A stretch of DNA of 64,000 nucleotides from Caballeronia sp. LZ062 (GCF_031450785.1 NZ_JARTWB010000002.1:868001-932000), one strand, 5' to 3'; positions 39,090-49,771 are shown, counted from the stretch's first letter. Numbers and translations are program-made. Notes: generated by a model not told the origin, from the letters alone.

Positions 39090-39423
39090 GAGAAAAGTTT
39101 GTGCGAGTGCAATAGTTGACTAGGCAGGATTATAGGGGCGTGAATCGGCCGCTGCAACAGTCTTTTCGGAGACTGCTTAACAATCCGTGCGCGAAGGCCG
39201 GACGCATGGGCAGCTTTTGGGCAGCTTCGATGCTGACACGTGCGCGTGCTATAATTTTCGGTTCTCACCGCGCCGGGCCCGAAGAGTCATTTCAGATCGT
39301 CACGCCAAGCACCTGCTTGATGCGACTTCGTGACGCTTACCCGAGGGTCTGCCGAGCCATCAGCCATTGAGCGTTCCTGCTTGGCGGCCCTCGCTCCGAC
39401 GGCGCACAACCAAGATACCTCTT
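39090..39423. promoter_or_regulatory. Divergent region between marR and typA
   Basis: A 334-bp gap. The minus-strand promoter is at 39129-39157. For typA, an extended -10 (TG at 39247-39248, TATAAT at 39250-39255) with a weak -35 sits about 170 bp before the start. No gene is supported. Confidence 0.55.
39113..39157 (-). promoter_or_regulatory. Promoter and putative operator of the marR-efflux operon
   Basis: On the minus strand: TTGCAG (39157-39152), 17-bp spacer, TATAAT (39134-39129). Just downstream lies the palindrome TAGTTGACTA (39113-39122), about 23 bp before the marR start, a plausible MarR site. Confidence 0.65.
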
Positions 39424-41247
39424 ATGACTCGCGCCCTCCGCAATATCGCCATCATTGCCCACGTCGACCACGGCAAGACCACGCTCGTCGACCAGTTGCT
39501 CCGTCAGTCGGGCACGTTCCGGGAAAATCAACAGGTCGCCGAGCGCGTCATGGACTCGAACGACATCGAAAAGGAACGCGGCATCACGATTCTCGCGAAG
39601 AACTGCGCGGTCGAATACGAAGGCACGCATATCAACATCGTCGATACGCCGGGACACGCCGACTTCGGCGGTGAAGTCGAGCGCGTGCTGTCGATGGTCG
39701 ATTCCGTGCTGCTGCTCGTCGATGCCGTCGAAGGCCCGATGCCGCAAACGCGCTTCGTCACGAAGAAGGCGCTGGCGCTCGGTCTCAAGCCCATCGTCGT
39801 CATCAACAAGGTGGACCGTCCGGGCGCGCGCATCGACTGGGTGATCAACCAGACCTTCGATCTGTTCGACAAGCTCGGCGCTACCGAAGAGCAACTGGAC
39901 TTCCCGATCGTCTACGCGTCGGGCCTGAACGGCTACGCGAGCCTCGATCCGGAAACCCGCGAAGGCACCATGCGGCCGCTCTTCGAAGCCATTCTGGAAC
40001 ACGTGCCGGTGCGCCCGGCCGATCCGGACGGCCCGCTGCAACTGCAAATCACCTCGCTCGACTACAACACGTACGTCGGCCGTATCGGCGTGGGCCGCAT
40101 CGCACGCGGGCGCATTCGTCCCGGTATGCAGGTCGCGGTGCGCTCGGGTCCGGACGGCGCGATCCTCAATCGCAAGATCAATCAGGTGCTGTCGTTCCAC
40201 GGTCTCGAGCGTGTGCAAGTCGAGGAAGCGCAGGCCGGCGATATCGTGCTGATCAACGGTATCGAGGAAATCGGCATCGGCGTGACGATCTGCTCGCCGG
40301 AGAATCCCGAGGCGCTGCCGATGATCACCGTCGACGAGCCGACGCTCACGATGAACTTCCTCGTGAACTCGTCGCCGCTCGCGGGCAAGGAAGGCAAGTT
40401 CGTGACGAGCCGCCAGATTCGCGACCGTCTTACGAAGGAACTGAACCACAACGTCGCGCTGCGCGTGAAGGACACCGGGGACGAAACCACGTTCGAAGTC
40501 TCGGGCCGCGGCGAACTGCACCTGACGATCCTCGTCGAGAACATGCGCCGTGAAGGCTACGAGCTGGCGGTCTCGCGTCCGCGCGTCGTGCTGCAGGAAA
40601 TCGACGGCGTGAAGTGCGAGCCGTATGAAAACCTGACGGTCGATATCGAAGACCAGCATCAGGGCGGCGTGATGGAAGAGCTTGGCCGCCGCAAGGGCGA
40701 AATGCTCGACATGGCCTCGGACGGCCGCGGCCGCACGCGTCTCGAGTACAAGATTTCGGCGCGCGGTCTGATCGGCTTCCAGAGCGAATTTCTGACTCTC
40801 ACGCGCGGCACGGGCCTGATGAGCCATACGTTCGATTCGTATGCGCCCGTCAAGGAAGGCTCGGTCGGCGAACGCCGCAACGGCGTGCTGATCTCGCAGG
40901 ACGACGGCGCCGCTGTCGCCTACGCGCTGTGGAAGCTGCAGGATCGCGGCCGCATGTTCGTGTCGCCGGGCGACGCGCTCTATGAAGGCATGATCATCGG
41001 CATTCACAGCCGTGACAACGACCTCGTCGTTAATCCGATCAAGGGCAAGCAGCTGACCAACGTGCGCGCCTCGGGCACCGACGAAGCCGTGCGCCTCGTG
41101 CCGCCGATCCAGCTCTCGCTGGAGTACGCGGTCGAATTTATCGACGACGACGAGCTCGTCGAGGTGACGCCGCAGTCGATCCGTCTGCGCAAGCGTCACT
41201 TGAAGGAGCATGAGCGTCGTCGCGCGAGCCGCGAATCGGCGGAGTAA
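39424..41247 (+). CDS. typA: Ribosome-associated translational GTPase TypA/BipA
   Basis: A 607-residue BipA GTPase: G1 [16 protein letters not shown]3 [11 protein letters not shown]4 [13 protein letters not shown]-like domains III and V, and the C-terminal BipA domain. It binds ribosomes under stress and helps 50S assembly at low temperature. ATG 39424 gives the conserved [13 protein letters not shown] start; the in-frame ATG at 39367 adds an unconserved leader. Confidence 0.97.
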   Translation: MTRALRNIAIIAHVDHGKTTLVDQLLRQSGTFRENQQVAERVMDSNDIEKERGITILAKNCAVEYEGTHINIVDTPGHADFGGEVERVLSMVDSVLLLVDAVEGPMPQTRFVTKKALALGLKPIVVINKVDRPGARIDWVINQTFDLFDKLGATEEQLDFPIVYASGLNGYASLDPETREGTMRPLFEAILEHVPVRPADPDGPLQLQITSLDYNTYVGRIGVGRIARGRIRPGMQVAVRSGPDGAILNRKINQVLSFHGLERVQVEEAQAGDIVLINGIEEIGIGVTICSPENPEALPMITVDEPTLTMNFLVNSSPLAGKEGKFVTSRQIRDRLTKELNHNVALRVKDTGDETTFEVSGRGELHLTILVENMRREGYELAVSRPRVVLQEIDGVKCEPYENLTVDIEDQHQGGVMEELGRRKGEMLDMASDGRGRTRLEYKISARGLIGFQSEFLTLTRGTGLMSHTFDSYAPVKEGSVGERRNGVLISQDDGAAVAYALWKLQDRGRMFVSPGDALYEGMIIGIHSRDNDLVVNPIKGKQLTNVRASGTDEAVRLVPPIQLSLEYAVEFIDDDELVEVTPQSIRLRKRHLKEHERRRASRESAE

Positions 41248-41603
41248 GTCGTCTCCGACGTTGCAGTTAAAAAGCCGCCTTCGGGCGGCTTTTTGTTTTC
41301 GACGCTCATCCCCGCGCATTAAAGAAATAGCTGTCGATGCCGACAATGACGCATGGCGCGCGCTCTTGCATCGACCGGAAACGCCCGCACATGCCCGTTG
41401 CAGAAGGGCGAATGGCTTCGCAACGGTGCGACGTCCGGTCATATGACGAATGCTTCTGTGCTATGCTATTCGGATTAGCTGTCGCTTTTTAGGTCCTTCC
41501 AAGCAGACTTGATTCGCGCAATCCGCTAAACGGTCAGGCCGTGTCGCGGAAGGTTTTGTAACCCGCACTTCCTCGAGAAACTCGAAGAAAGGTGAGCGTA
41601 AAA
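41248..41603 (+). other. Intergenic region between typA and sucA
   Basis: A 356-bp gap with the typA terminator near its left end. The sucA promoter must lie in the rest; TATGCT (41462-41467), preceded by TGTGC, is a possible -10 but has no good -35. AAAGGTGAG (41588-41596) is the sucA ribosome-binding site. No gene is seen. Confidence 0.4.
41269..41300 (+). terminator. typA terminator
   Basis: AAAAAGCCGCC-TTCG-GGCGGCTTTTT hairpin (41269-41294) followed by GTTTTC. Confidence 0.92.
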
Positions 41604-44465
41604 ATGATGAAGCAATTCCAGTCGAACTCCTATTTGTTCGGCGGTAATGCTCCGTACGTCGAAGAGTTGTACGAGGCATATCTCGATAATCCCGCGTCAG
41701 TGCCCGAGACCTGGCGAGCCTATTTCGACGCGTTGCAGAACGTGCCTGCGTCGGACGGCACGAATCACAACGACGTGGCTCACGGCCCGATCGTCGAATC
41801 GTTTGCCCAGCGCGCGAAGTCCAACGGCTTCATCCCCCGCGAAGGCGCAACCGAAGACCTCGCCACCGCGCGAAAACAAGTCTACGTTCAGTCCCTCATC
41901 GGCGCGTATCGCTTCCTCGGCTCGCAATGGGCCAATCTCGATCCGCTCAAGCGCCGCGAGCGTCCGCATATTCCCGAACTCGAGCCTGCGTTCTACGACT
42001 TCACCGAAGCCGACATGGACCAGACGTTCAGCGCCACGAACCTGTATTTCGGTTTCGAGCGCGCGACGCTGCGCGAGATCGTCAAGGCATTGCGTGACAC
42101 GTACTGCGGCACGATCGGCGCCGAGTACATGTATATCAGCGATCCCGAGCAGAAGCGCTGGTGGAAGGAGCGTCTCGAGTCGATCCGTTCGACGCCTGAC
42201 TTCTCGAACGACAAGAAGAAGCACATCCTGAACCGCCTGACGGCCGCCGAAGGCCTCGAGCGTTTCCTGCACACCAAGTACGTCGGCCAGAAGCGTTTCT
42301 CGCTGGAAGGGGGCGAGAGCTTCATCGCGTCGATGGACGAAGTCGTGCGTCACGCGGGCAAGAACGGCGTGCAGGAAATCGTCATCGGCATGGCGCACCG
42401 CGGCCGTCTCAACGTGTTGGTCAATACGCTCGGCAAGATGCCGGCTGACCTCTTCGCCGAATTCGAAGGCAAGCACGTGGACGACCTGCCGGCCGGCGAC
42501 GTGAAGTACCACAAGGGTTTCTCGTCGGATGTGTCGACCGAAGGCGGCCCGGTTCACCTGTCGCTCGCGTTCAACCCGTCGCACCTCGAAATTGTCAACC
42601 CGGTGGTCGAGGGTTCGGCGAAGGCGCGTATGGATCGCCGTGGCGATGAAGAAGGCCTGCAAGTCCTGCCGGTGCAGATTCACGGCGACGCGGCCTTCGC
42701 GGGCCAGGGCGTCGTGATGGAAACGCTGAACCTCGCGCAGACGCGCGGCTACGGCACGCACGGCACGCTGCATATCGTCATCAACAACCAAATCGGTTTC
42801 ACGACGTCGGACCCGCGCGATTCGCGCTCGACGCTGTACTGCTCGGACGTCGTCAAGATGATCGAGGCGCCGGTGCTCCACGTGAACGGCGACGATCCCG
42901 AAGCGGTCGTGCTCGCCACGCAGCTCGCGATCGACTTCCGCATGAAGTTCCACAAGGACGTGGTGGTGGACATCGTCTGCTTCCGCAAGCTCGGCCACAA
43001 CGAGCAGGACACGCCGGCGGTCACGCAGCCGCTGATGTACAAGACCATCGCGAAGCACCCGGGCACGCGCGCGCTGTATGCCGAGAAGCTCGTGCAGCAA
43101 GGCGTGATCACGGCCGAAGACGCCGACAACTTCGTGAAGGCGTACCGTCAGGCGATGGACGAAGGCCATCACACCATTGATCCGGTGCTCTCGAACTACA
43201 AGAGCAAATACGCGGTCGACTGGGTGCCGTTCCTGAACCGCAAATGGACGGACGCCGCCGACACCGCCGTGCCGCTCGCCGAACTGAAGCGTCTCGCTGA
43301 GCGCATCACGACGATTCCGGAGAACTTCAAGCTGCATCCGCTCGTCGAGCGCGTGATCAACGATCGCCGCGCGATGGGCCGTGGCGAATCGAAGCTCGAC
43401 TGGGGTATGGGCGAGCATCTCGCGTTCGCGTCGCTGGTGGCATCCGGCTACGCGGTGCGTCTGACGGGCCAGGACTCGGGCCGTGGCACGTTCACGCACC
43501 GCCACGCCGTGCTGCACGATCAGAACCGCGAACGCTGGAACGACGGCACGTACATTCCGCTGCAGAACATCGCGGACAACCAGGCGAAGTTCACGGTCAT
43601 CGACTCCGTGCTGTCGGAAGAAGCGGTGCTCGGCTTCGAGTACGGCTATTCGACCGCGGAACCGAACACGTTCGTCGCGTGGGAAGCGCAGTTCGGCGAC
43701 TTCGTGAACGGCGCGCAAGTGGTGATCGACCAGTTCATCTCGTCGGGCGAAGTGAAGTGGGGCCGCGTCTCCGGTCTCACGATGATGCTGCCGCACGGCT
43801 ACGAAGGCCAGGGTCCGGAGCACTCGTCGGCGCGTATCGAGCGTTTCCTGCAACTGTGCGCGGACCACAACATGCAAGTGGTTCAGCCGACGACGCCTGC
43901 GCAGATCTTCCATCTGCTGCGCCGTCAGATGATCCGCTTGTTCCGCAAGCCGCTCATCATCGCCACGCCGAAGTCGCTGCTGCGTCACAAGGAAGCGGTG
44001 TCGGACCTGTCGGAACTGGCGAAGGGCTCGTTCCAGCCGGTCATCGGCGAAGTGGACGAAAGCATCGACGCGAAGAAGGTCAAGCGCGTGGTCTGCTGCT
44101 CGGGCCGCGTGTACTACGACCTCGTCGCGCATCGCCGCGAAGCGAAGGCGAACGACATCGCCATCGTGCGTATCGAGCAGTTGTATCCGTTCGCGCACAA
44201 GCAGTTCGACGCGGAACTCAAGAAGTACGAAAACGCGACCGAAGTGGTCTGGGTGCAGGACGAGCCGCAGAACCAGGGTGCCTGGTTCTACATCGAGCAC
44301 CATCTGCGTGAAGGCATGAAGGAAGGGATGAAGCTGGCCTACAGCGGCCGTCCCGCTTCAGCCTCGCCCGCGGTCGGCTATTACGCGAAGCACTACGAGC
44401 AGCAGAAGGCGCTCGTGGAAGGCGCGTTCGGCCGCCTCAAAGGCGCGCAAACCATCGCGAAGTAA
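41604..44465 (+). CDS. sucA: 2-oxoglutarate dehydrogenase E1 component
   Basis: A thiamine diphosphate-dependent decarboxylase of 953 residues. The conserved N-terminal segment SNSYLFGGNAPYVEELYEAYL binds E2; MAHRGRLNVLVN, the ThDP motif HVNGDDPEAV and LPHGYEGQGPEHSSARIERF are all intact. ATG 41604, 8 nt after AAAGGTGAG, is preferred over the in-frame GTG at 41592. First gene of the sucA-sucB-lpd cluster that makes succinyl-CoA in the TCA cycle. Confidence 0.97.
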   Translation: MMKQFQSNSYLFGGNAPYVEELYEAYLDNPASVPETWRAYFDALQNVPASDGTNHNDVAHGPIVESFAQRAKSNGFIPREGATEDLATARKQVYVQSLIGAYRFLGSQWANLDPLKRRERPHIPELEPAFYDFTEADMDQTFSATNLYFGFERATLREIVKALRDTYCGTIGAEYMYISDPEQKRWWKERLESIRSTPDFSNDKKKHILNRLTAAEGLERFLHTKYVGQKRFSLEGGESFIASMDEVVRHAGKNGVQEIVIGMAHRGRLNVLVNTLGKMPADLFAEFEGKHVDDLPAGDVKYHKGFSSDVSTEGGPVHLSLAFNPSHLEIVNPVVEGSAKARMDRRGDEEGLQVLPVQIHGDAAFAGQGVVMETLNLAQTRGYGTHGTLHIVINNQIGFTTSDPRDSRSTLYCSDVVKMIEAPVLHVNGDDPEAVVLATQLAIDFRMKFHKDVVVDIVCFRKLGHNEQDTPAVTQPLMYKTIAKHPGTRALYAEKLVQQGVITAEDADNFVKAYRQAMDEGHHTIDPVLSNYKSKYAVDWVPFLNRKWTDAADTAVPLAELKRLAERITTIPENFKLHPLVERVINDRRAMGRGESKLDWGMGEHLAFASLVASGYAVRLTGQDSGRGTFTHRHAVLHDQNRERWNDGTYIPLQNIADNQAKFTVIDSVLSEEAVLGFEYGYSTAEPNTFVAWEAQFGDFVNGAQVVIDQFISSGEVKWGRVSGLTMMLPHGYEGQGPEHSSARIERFLQLCADHNMQVVQPTTPAQIFHLLRRQMIRLFRKPLIIATPKSLLRHKEAVSDLSELAKGSFQPVIGEVDESIDAKKVKRVVCCSGRVYYDLVAHRREAKANDIAIVRIEQLYPFAHKQFDAELKKYENATEVVWVQDEPQNQGAWFYIEHHLREGMKEGMKLAYSGRPASASPAVGYYAKHYEQQKALVEGAFGRLKGAQTIAK

Positions 44466-44557
44466 CACGCGGATGAACGAAGACCGGGCGAGCGGCGCTC
44501 CCCGGTCTCTTCGTTCGGCTCGCTCGTACACACAGAACGCATTAGGACAATACAGAA

Positions 44558-45871
44558 ATGGCTATCGTAGAAGTCAAGGTTCCCCAGCTTTCCGAGTCGG
44601 TCTCGGAAGCAACCATGCTGCAATGGAAGAAGAAGCCGGGCGAGGCTGTCGCCCAGGACGAAATCCTGATCGAAATCGAAACCGACAAAGTCGTGCTCGA
44701 AGTGCCGGCGCCGTCGGCTGGCGTGCTCGCGCAGGTCATCAAGCATGACGGAGATATCGTCACCGCCGACGAAATCATCGCGAAGATCGACACCGAAGCG
44801 AAAGCAGGCGAAGCGCCCGCAGCCGCCGCCGCTGGCGACGCCGAAGTGAAGCCCGCGCCGCAAGCCGAGCCGGCAGTGGCGTCGTCGTCGGCGTCCGCGC
44901 AAGCGACCGCATCCGCGACGGGCGGTTCGGTCACGGGCGGCGCTACGTCGCCGGCCGCAACCAAGATTCTGGCCGAGAAGGGCGTGTCCGCCGACCAGGT
45001 GTCAGGCACCGGCCGCGACGGCCGTATCACGAAGGGCGACGCGCTCGCCGCGCAAGCCGGCGCACCCGCTGCCGCGAAGGCACCGGCTCCGGCCGCTGCG
45101 CCCGCGAAGGCCGCGAAGCCTTCGCTGCCGCAAGTCAACGCGCCCGCATCGGCTGATCAGTGGCTGAAGGATCGCCCGGAACAGCGCGTGCCGATGTCGC
45201 GTCTGCGCGCGCGTATCGCCGAGCGCCTGCTCGAATCGCAGCAAACCAACGCCATTCTGACGACGTTCAACGAAGTCAACATGGCGCCGGTCATGGATCT
45301 GCGCAACAAGTACAAGGACCGCTTCGAGAAGGAACACGGCGTGAAGCTCGGCTTCATGTCGTTCTTCGTGAAGGCCGCCGTCCACGCGCTGAAGAAGTTC
45401 CCGCTCGTGAACGCGTCGATCGACGGTAACGACATCGTCTATCACGGCTACTTCGACATCGGTATCGCGGTCGGTTCGCCGCGCGGTCTGGTCGTGCCGA
45501 TCCTGCGCAACGCGGATCAGATGAGCCTCGCCGACATCGAAAAGAAGATTGCCGAGTTCGGCGCGAAGGCGCGCGACGGCAAGCTGTCGATCGAAGAAAT
45601 GACGGGCGGCACGTTCTCCATCTCGAATGGCGGCGTGTTCGGCTCCATGCTCTCGACGCCGATCATCAACCCGCCGCAGTCCGCCATTCTCGGCGTGCAC
45701 GCGACGAAGGAACGCGCTGTGGTCGAAAACGGCCAGATCGTGATCCGTCCGATGAACTACCTCGCGCTCTCGTACGACCACCGCATTATCGACGGCCGCG
45801 AAGCCGTGCTGTCGCTCGTCGCCATGAAGGACGCGCTGGAAGATCCGGCTCGCCTGCTGCTGGACCTGTAA
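44558..45871 (+). CDS. sucB: Dihydrolipoyllysine succinyltransferase (2-oxoglutarate dehydrogenase E2)
   Basis: A 437-residue E2: N-terminal lipoyl domain with the lipoylated Lys in [11 protein letters not shown], an Ala/Ser-rich linker, the peripheral subunit-binding domain ([21 protein letters not shown]) and the catalytic domain ending [13 protein letters not shown] (His and Asp of the active site). It is 92 bp after sucA. Confidence 0.97.
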   Translation: MAIVEVKVPQLSESVSEATMLQWKKKPGEAVAQDEILIEIETDKVVLEVPAPSAGVLAQVIKHDGDIVTADEIIAKIDTEAKAGEAPAAAAAGDAEVKPAPQAEPAVASSSASAQATASATGGSVTGGATSPAATKILAEKGVSADQVSGTGRDGRITKGDALAAQAGAPAAAKAPAPAAAPAKAAKPSLPQVNAPASADQWLKDRPEQRVPMSRLRARIAERLLESQQTNAILTTFNEVNMAPVMDLRNKYKDRFEKEHGVKLGFMSFFVKAAVHALKKFPLVNASIDGNDIVYHGYFDIGIAVGSPRGLVVPILRNADQMSLADIEKKIAEFGAKARDGKLSIEEMTGGTFSISNGGVFGSMLSTPIINPPQSAILGVHATKERAVVENGQIVIRPMNYLALSYDHRIIDGREAVLSLVAMKDALEDPARLLLDL

Positions 45872-45885
45872 GAAGCAATTCGCCT

Positions 45886-45914
45886 CGATGCGCGCGATAG
45901 GCTCGCGCGCATCG
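45886..45914 (+). other. Perfect 12-bp hairpin between sucB and lpd
   Basis: CGATGCGCGCGA (45886-45897) pairs perfectly with 45903-45914 around TAGGC, with no T-run after it. A second small hairpin CTCCGC/GCGGAG follows at 45925-45940. Such an element may protect upstream mRNA or lower lpd expression. Confidence 0.6.
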
Positions 45915-45958
45915 CACGAGGCAGCTCCGCATGAGCGGAGATAGACCAAAGGAAAGTC

Positions 45959-47389
45959 ATGTCCAAGGAATTTGATGTCGTCGTGATCGGCGCGGGCCCG
46001 GGCGGCTATATCGCGGCGATTCGCGCAGCGCAACTCGGCAAGACGGTTGCGTGTATCGAGAAGTGGAAGAACCCGGCCGGCGCGCTGAAACTCGGCGGCA
46101 CGTGCCTGAACGTGGGCTGCATTCCGTCGAAGGCGCTGCTCGCGTCCTCGGAAGAATTCGAAAACACGTCGAAGCATCTGGCCGATCACGGCATCAGCGT
46201 GTCCGACGTGAAGCTCGATGTGTCGAAGATGCTGGCGCGTAAAGACGGCATCGTCGAGAAGATGACGAAGGGCATCGAGTTCCTGTTCCGCAAGAACAAG
46301 ATCACGTGGCTCAAGGGTCACGGCAAGTTCACCGGCAAGACGGACGCCGGCGTGCAGATCGAAGTGTCGGGCGAAGGTGAGACGGAAACCGTCACGGCGA
46401 AGAACGTGATCATCGCGACGGGCTCGAAGGCGCGTCATTTGCCGGGCATTCCGGTCGACAACAAGCTGATCGCCGACAACGAAGGCGCGCTCTCGTTCGA
46501 TTCCGTGCCGAAGAAGCTCGCCGTGATCGGCGCGGGCGTGATCGGTCTGGAACTCGGCTCGGTGTGGCGGCGTCTGGGCGCCGAAGTGACCGTGCTCGAG
46601 GCGCTGCCGCAATTCCTCGCTGCAGCGGACGATTCGCTCGCGAAGGAAGCTGCCAAGCAGTTTAAGAAGCAGGGTCTCGACATTCACCTCGGCGTGAAGA
46701 TCGGCGAAGTAAAGACGACCGGCAACGGCGTGTCGATCGCGTACACGGACAATCACGGCAACGCGCAAACGCTGGAAGCGGACCGCCTGATCGTGTCGGT
46801 CGGACGCGTGCCGAACACGGACAACCTCGGTCTTGACGCCATCGGCCTGAAGGCGAACGAGCGCGGCTTCATCGACGTGGACGATCACTGCGCGACGAGC
46901 GTGCCGGGCGTGTACGCTATCGGCGACGTCGTGCGCGGCCCGATGCTCGCGCACAAGGCGGAAGACGAAGGCGTGGCGGTGGCGGAAATCATCGACGGAC
47001 AAAAGCCGCATATCGACTACAACTGCGTGCCGTGGGTCATCTACACGGAACCGGAAATCGCGTGGGTCGGCAAGACCGAGCAGCAGCTCAAGGCCGAAGG
47101 CCGCGAGATCAAGACCGGCCAGTTCCCGATGATGGCCAATGGCCGCGCGCTGGGCATCGGCCGGGCAGAAGGCTTCGTCAAGATGATCGCGGATGCGAAG
47201 ACCGACGAGATTCTCGGCGTGCATATCATCGCAGCAGACGCGTCGGATCTGATCGCAGAAGCGGTCGTCGCGATGGAGTTCAAGGCGGCGTCGGAAGACA
47301 TCGGCCGCATTTGCCATCCGCATCCGTCGCTGTCCGAAGTGATGCGCGAAGCGGCGCTCGCCGTCGACAAGCGCGCGCTGAATATGTAA
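45959..47389 (+). CDS. lpdA: Dihydrolipoyl dehydrogenase (2-oxoglutarate dehydrogenase E3)
   Basis: A 476-residue FAD flavoprotein with FAD motif [13 protein letters not shown], redox disulphide [19 protein letters not shown] motif [14 protein letters not shown] and the C-terminal active His in CHPHPSLSE. It reoxidises the lipoyl groups of SucB. Starts 87 bp after sucB. Confidence 0.97.
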   Translation: MSKEFDVVVIGAGPGGYIAAIRAAQLGKTVACIEKWKNPAGALKLGGTCLNVGCIPSKALLASSEEFENTSKHLADHGISVSDVKLDVSKMLARKDGIVEKMTKGIEFLFRKNKITWLKGHGKFTGKTDAGVQIEVSGEGETETVTAKNVIIATGSKARHLPGIPVDNKLIADNEGALSFDSVPKKLAVIGAGVIGLELGSVWRRLGAEVTVLEALPQFLAAADDSLAKEAAKQFKKQGLDIHLGVKIGEVKTTGNGVSIAYTDNHGNAQTLEADRLIVSVGRVPNTDNLGLDAIGLKANERGFIDVDDHCATSVPGVYAIGDVVRGPMLAHKAEDEGVAVAEIIDGQKPHIDYNCVPWVIYTEPEIAWVGKTEQQLKAEGREIKTGQFPMMANGRALGIGRAEGFVKMIADAKTDEILGVHIIAADASDLIAEAVVAMEFKAASEDIGRICHPHPSLSEVMREAALAVDKRALNM

Positions 47390-47425
47390 TCGCTCGACTT
47401 CGGGCAACGGCAGGCATCGCACACG

Positions 47426-47456
47426 AAGGCGAGCGGATCAAACCGCTCGCCTTTGT
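47426..47456 (+). terminator. Hairpin between lpd and zapE
   Basis: AAGGCGAGCGG/CCGCTCGCCTT (47426-47436 with 47443-47453) followed by a short TTTG. Only a short T-run, so termination is probably partial. Confidence 0.6.
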
Positions 47457-47474
47457 CACATCGAACGGCAGAAG

Positions 47475-48572
47475 ATGAACGTCACCGAATACTACGAAAA
47501 CGAACTGCGCACGCGGGGCTACCAGTCGGACGAAGCGCAGCTGGCGGCGGTCGCGCGGCTGCAGCGCTGCTACGAAGAATGGGTTGCGTACAAGGCACGC
47601 CGCTCGAACGCGATCAGGAAGTTCCTCGTGCATCCTCAATTGCCGCGCGGCGTTTATATGTGGGGCGGCGTAGGGCGCGGCAAGAGCTTTCTGATGGACA
47701 GCTTCTATGCGGTCGTGCCGGTGCAGCGCAAGACGCGCTTGCATTTCCACGAGTTCATGCGCGAAGTGCATCGGGAGCTGGAGGAGCTGAAGGGCCAGGC
47801 CGATCCGCTCGACGAACTGGCGCGGCGCATCGCGAAGCGTTATCGGCTGATCTGCTTCGACGAATTCCACGTCTCCGATATTGCCGACGCGATGATTCTC
47901 TATCGCCTGCTGGACCGTCTGTTCAGCAACGGCGTGCAGTTCGTGATGACGTCCAACTACGAGCCGGACACGCTGTACCCGGAAGGCTTGCACCGCGACC
48001 GGCTGCTGCCGGCTATCGAGCTGCTGAAGAAGAATCTCGACGTGCTCAATGTCGATGCGGGCACCGATTATCGCAAGCGCACGCTGTCGCAAGTGCAGGC
48101 GTACCACACGCCGCTCGGCGCTGCGGCGGACAAGGCGCTGCGCGCGGACTACGCGAAGCTCGCCGCCGTGCCCGACGAAAGCCCGATCCTGCATATCGAA
48201 AAGCGCGAGATCAAGGCACTGCGCAAGGCCGATGGCGTCGTCTGGTTCGATTTCGCGACGCTCTGCGGCGGCCCGCGCTCGCAGAACGACTATCTGGAGA
48301 TCGCCAACCGTTTTCACGCGGTGATCCTGTCCGACGTGCCGCAGATGTCGCCGCGCATGGCGTCGGAAGCGCGCCGCTTCACGTGGCTCATCGACGTGTT
48401 CTACGACCACAAGGTCAAGCTGCTGATGTCGGCGGCGGTGCCGGCGGAGGACCTGTACGTAGAAGGGCCGATGGCGAACGAGTTCGCGCGCACGGTGTCG
48501 CGTATCGTCGAAATGCAGTCGAAGGAGTATCTGGAGGCGCCGCGGCGGCTCGCGAACATTTCGCTTACGTGA
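47475..48572 (+). CDS. zapE: Cell division protein ZapE (AFG1-like ATPase)
   Basis: A 365-residue AFG1/ZapE ATPase: Walker A GGVGRGKS at residues 64-71, Walker B RLICFDEFHVSDIADA and the TSNYEPDTLYP sensor segment. ZapE binds FtsZ and affects Z-ring stability in E. coli; mitochondrial AFG1 acts in protein quality control. It is 85 bp after lpd, a common order in Burkholderiaceae. Confidence 0.93.
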   Translation: MNVTEYYENELRTRGYQSDEAQLAAVARLQRCYEEWVAYKARRSNAIRKFLVHPQLPRGVYMWGGVGRGKSFLMDSFYAVVPVQRKTRLHFHEFMREVHRELEELKGQADPLDELARRIAKRYRLICFDEFHVSDIADAMILYRLLDRLFSNGVQFVMTSNYEPDTLYPEGLHRDRLLPAIELLKKNLDVLNVDAGTDYRKRTLSQVQAYHTPLGAAADKALRADYAKLAAVPDESPILHIEKREIKALRKADGVVWFDFATLCGGPRSQNDYLEIANRFHAVILSDVPQMSPRMASEARRFTWLIDVFYDHKVKLLMSAAVPAEDLYVEGPMANEFARTVSRIVEMQSKEYLEAPRRLANISLT

Positions 48573-48720
48573 GCTAATACGAGAATCAAAAACACGCGTC
48601 TAGCCAAACGGCATAAGGCTTTCGCGGCTTTTTCAAGATTAAGACCTCTCTGATTTGCCGGTTGAAGGGCACTCGGTATCGTTCTGGCCAGTTAATCAGT
48701 TGCTAATTGGAGAGAATGCC

Positions 48721-49137
48721 GTGAAACCCTACCGCGATATGTCCGACGAAGAATGGCAGATGGTTGCGCCGCTGCTTCCGGAATTGCGCCCGCGCTCGGA
48801 ATTGCGTGGCCGTCCTTTGGCTAACACCCGGGCCGTGCTCAACGGCGTGCTCTGGGTCATGTATAGCGGCGCGTCGTGGTCCACGCTGCCGCGCAAGTAT
48901 CCGTCGTATCAGACGTGCCATCGCCGCTTCAAGGCGTGGCACGAATCGGGCGTGCTGCTGCGCGTGATGACGCAACTCTTCGGCCCCGCCGGCGACTCGC
49001 TCTACGGGCTCATGACGTCGCGTATGCGCGTGCCGGCGGAAGTGCCAGTCGCGACTGCCGAAGCGCTGGAGCCGATGCGCGCCATCGCGACCGCGCGTTC
49101 GCCGCAGGATGATGCTTCGGTCCGTCACGCTGCATAA
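48721..49137 (+). CDS. Stand-alone DUF4096 (IS5-type transposase N-terminal) protein
   Basis: A 138-residue protein whose first 85 residues match the IS5-type transposase helix-turn-helix region: MSDEEWQMVAPLLPEL, GRPLANTRAVLNGVLWVMYSG, WSTLPRKYPSYQTCHRRFKAW. No DDE nuclease domain follows; instead the last 50 residues are unrelated and end at a strong terminator. GTG 48721 follows GGAGAGAA. It is clearly paralogous to the 20792-21193 protein: NEW/EEW, GRP, VLNGVLWV/VVNAVLWV, RYPSPPTCRRRF/KYPSYQTCHRRF. It is probably a domesticated DNA-binding protein. Confidence 0.8.
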   Translation: MKPYRDMSDEEWQMVAPLLPELRPRSELRGRPLANTRAVLNGVLWVMYSGASWSTLPRKYPSYQTCHRRFKAWHESGVLLRVMTQLFGPAGDSLYGLMTSRMRVPAEVPVATAEALEPMRAIATARSPQDDASVRHAA

Positions 49138-49151
49138 GTCGCGCGGCGTCG

Positions 49152-49192
49152 AAAAAAACGGGCGGAAGACACGCAGTCTTCCGCCCGTTTTT
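49152..49192. terminator. Bidirectional terminator
   Basis: AAAAACGGGCGGAAGAC/GTCTTCCGCCCGTTTTT stem with a five-base ACGCA loop (49154-49192), T-runs on both strands, between the DUF4096 gene and the convergent DUF2147 gene. Confidence 0.93.
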
Positions 49193-49212
49193 GCTTGCTG
49201 CGTCCGAATGAG

Positions 49213-49662
49213 TTACTGCTGCCGCACCCACGTCTGAGAGCGCCCGAGCAGCGACACGCCCATATAACCGCGCACTTCGAGCTTCTGCCCGCCCTCTTCC
49301 AGCTTCATCTTGCACTTGTAGAGCTTGCCGTTCTCGGGGTCCAGAATCTGACCGCCTTCCCACGTATCGCCGTTCTGCTTCAAGCCGGTGATGATGGTCA
49401 TGCCCTTCACCAGTTGATCCTTCCGGTCGTCCGTACACGCGGTGCAACGCCGGTCCGGATGATCAAATTCGCCGATGCCGCGCACGACCTTGCCGGAAAG
49501 CTGCCCGCTGCCATCGTCGATGATCCGGATGATCGCCTTCGGCTTACCGGTCGCGTCATCGATGGTTTGCCAGGTGCCCACGGGCGTCGATGCCTGCGCG
49601 AACGCGCCCGCCGCCGACATGGCGATGAGCGCGCCGGCCGCAATGCGGACGAAGTGGTTCAT
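49213..49662 (-). CDS. DUF2147 domain exported protein
   Basis: A 149-residue protein with a signal peptide (cleavage after GAFA) and a DUF2147 beta-rich domain: VGTWQTIDDATGKPKAIIRI, WEGGQILDPENGKLYKCKMKL and GYMGVSLLGRSQTWVR. Two cysteines in RRCTACTD could form a disulphide. The family is periplasmic or outer-membrane associated and of unknown biochemical function. A GGAGG site precedes the start. Confidence 0.9.
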   Translation of the reverse strand: MNHFVRIAAGALIAMSAAGAFAQASTPVGTWQTIDDATGKPKAIIRIIDDGSGQLSGKVVRGIGEFDHPDRRCTACTDDRKDQLVKGMTIITGLKQNGDTWEGGQILDPENGKLYKCKMKLEEGGQKLEVRGYMGVSLLGRSQTWVRQQ

Positions 49663-49771
49663 AGTGCCTCCTTGTTCTTGTGATCGTGACGCCGAAGCCG
49701 TTGCCGGGCGCGCTGACGACGCAGCATACGAGAAACGGTCCGTCGCGTTTGGGAAGAAAGGCTCTAGCGCT

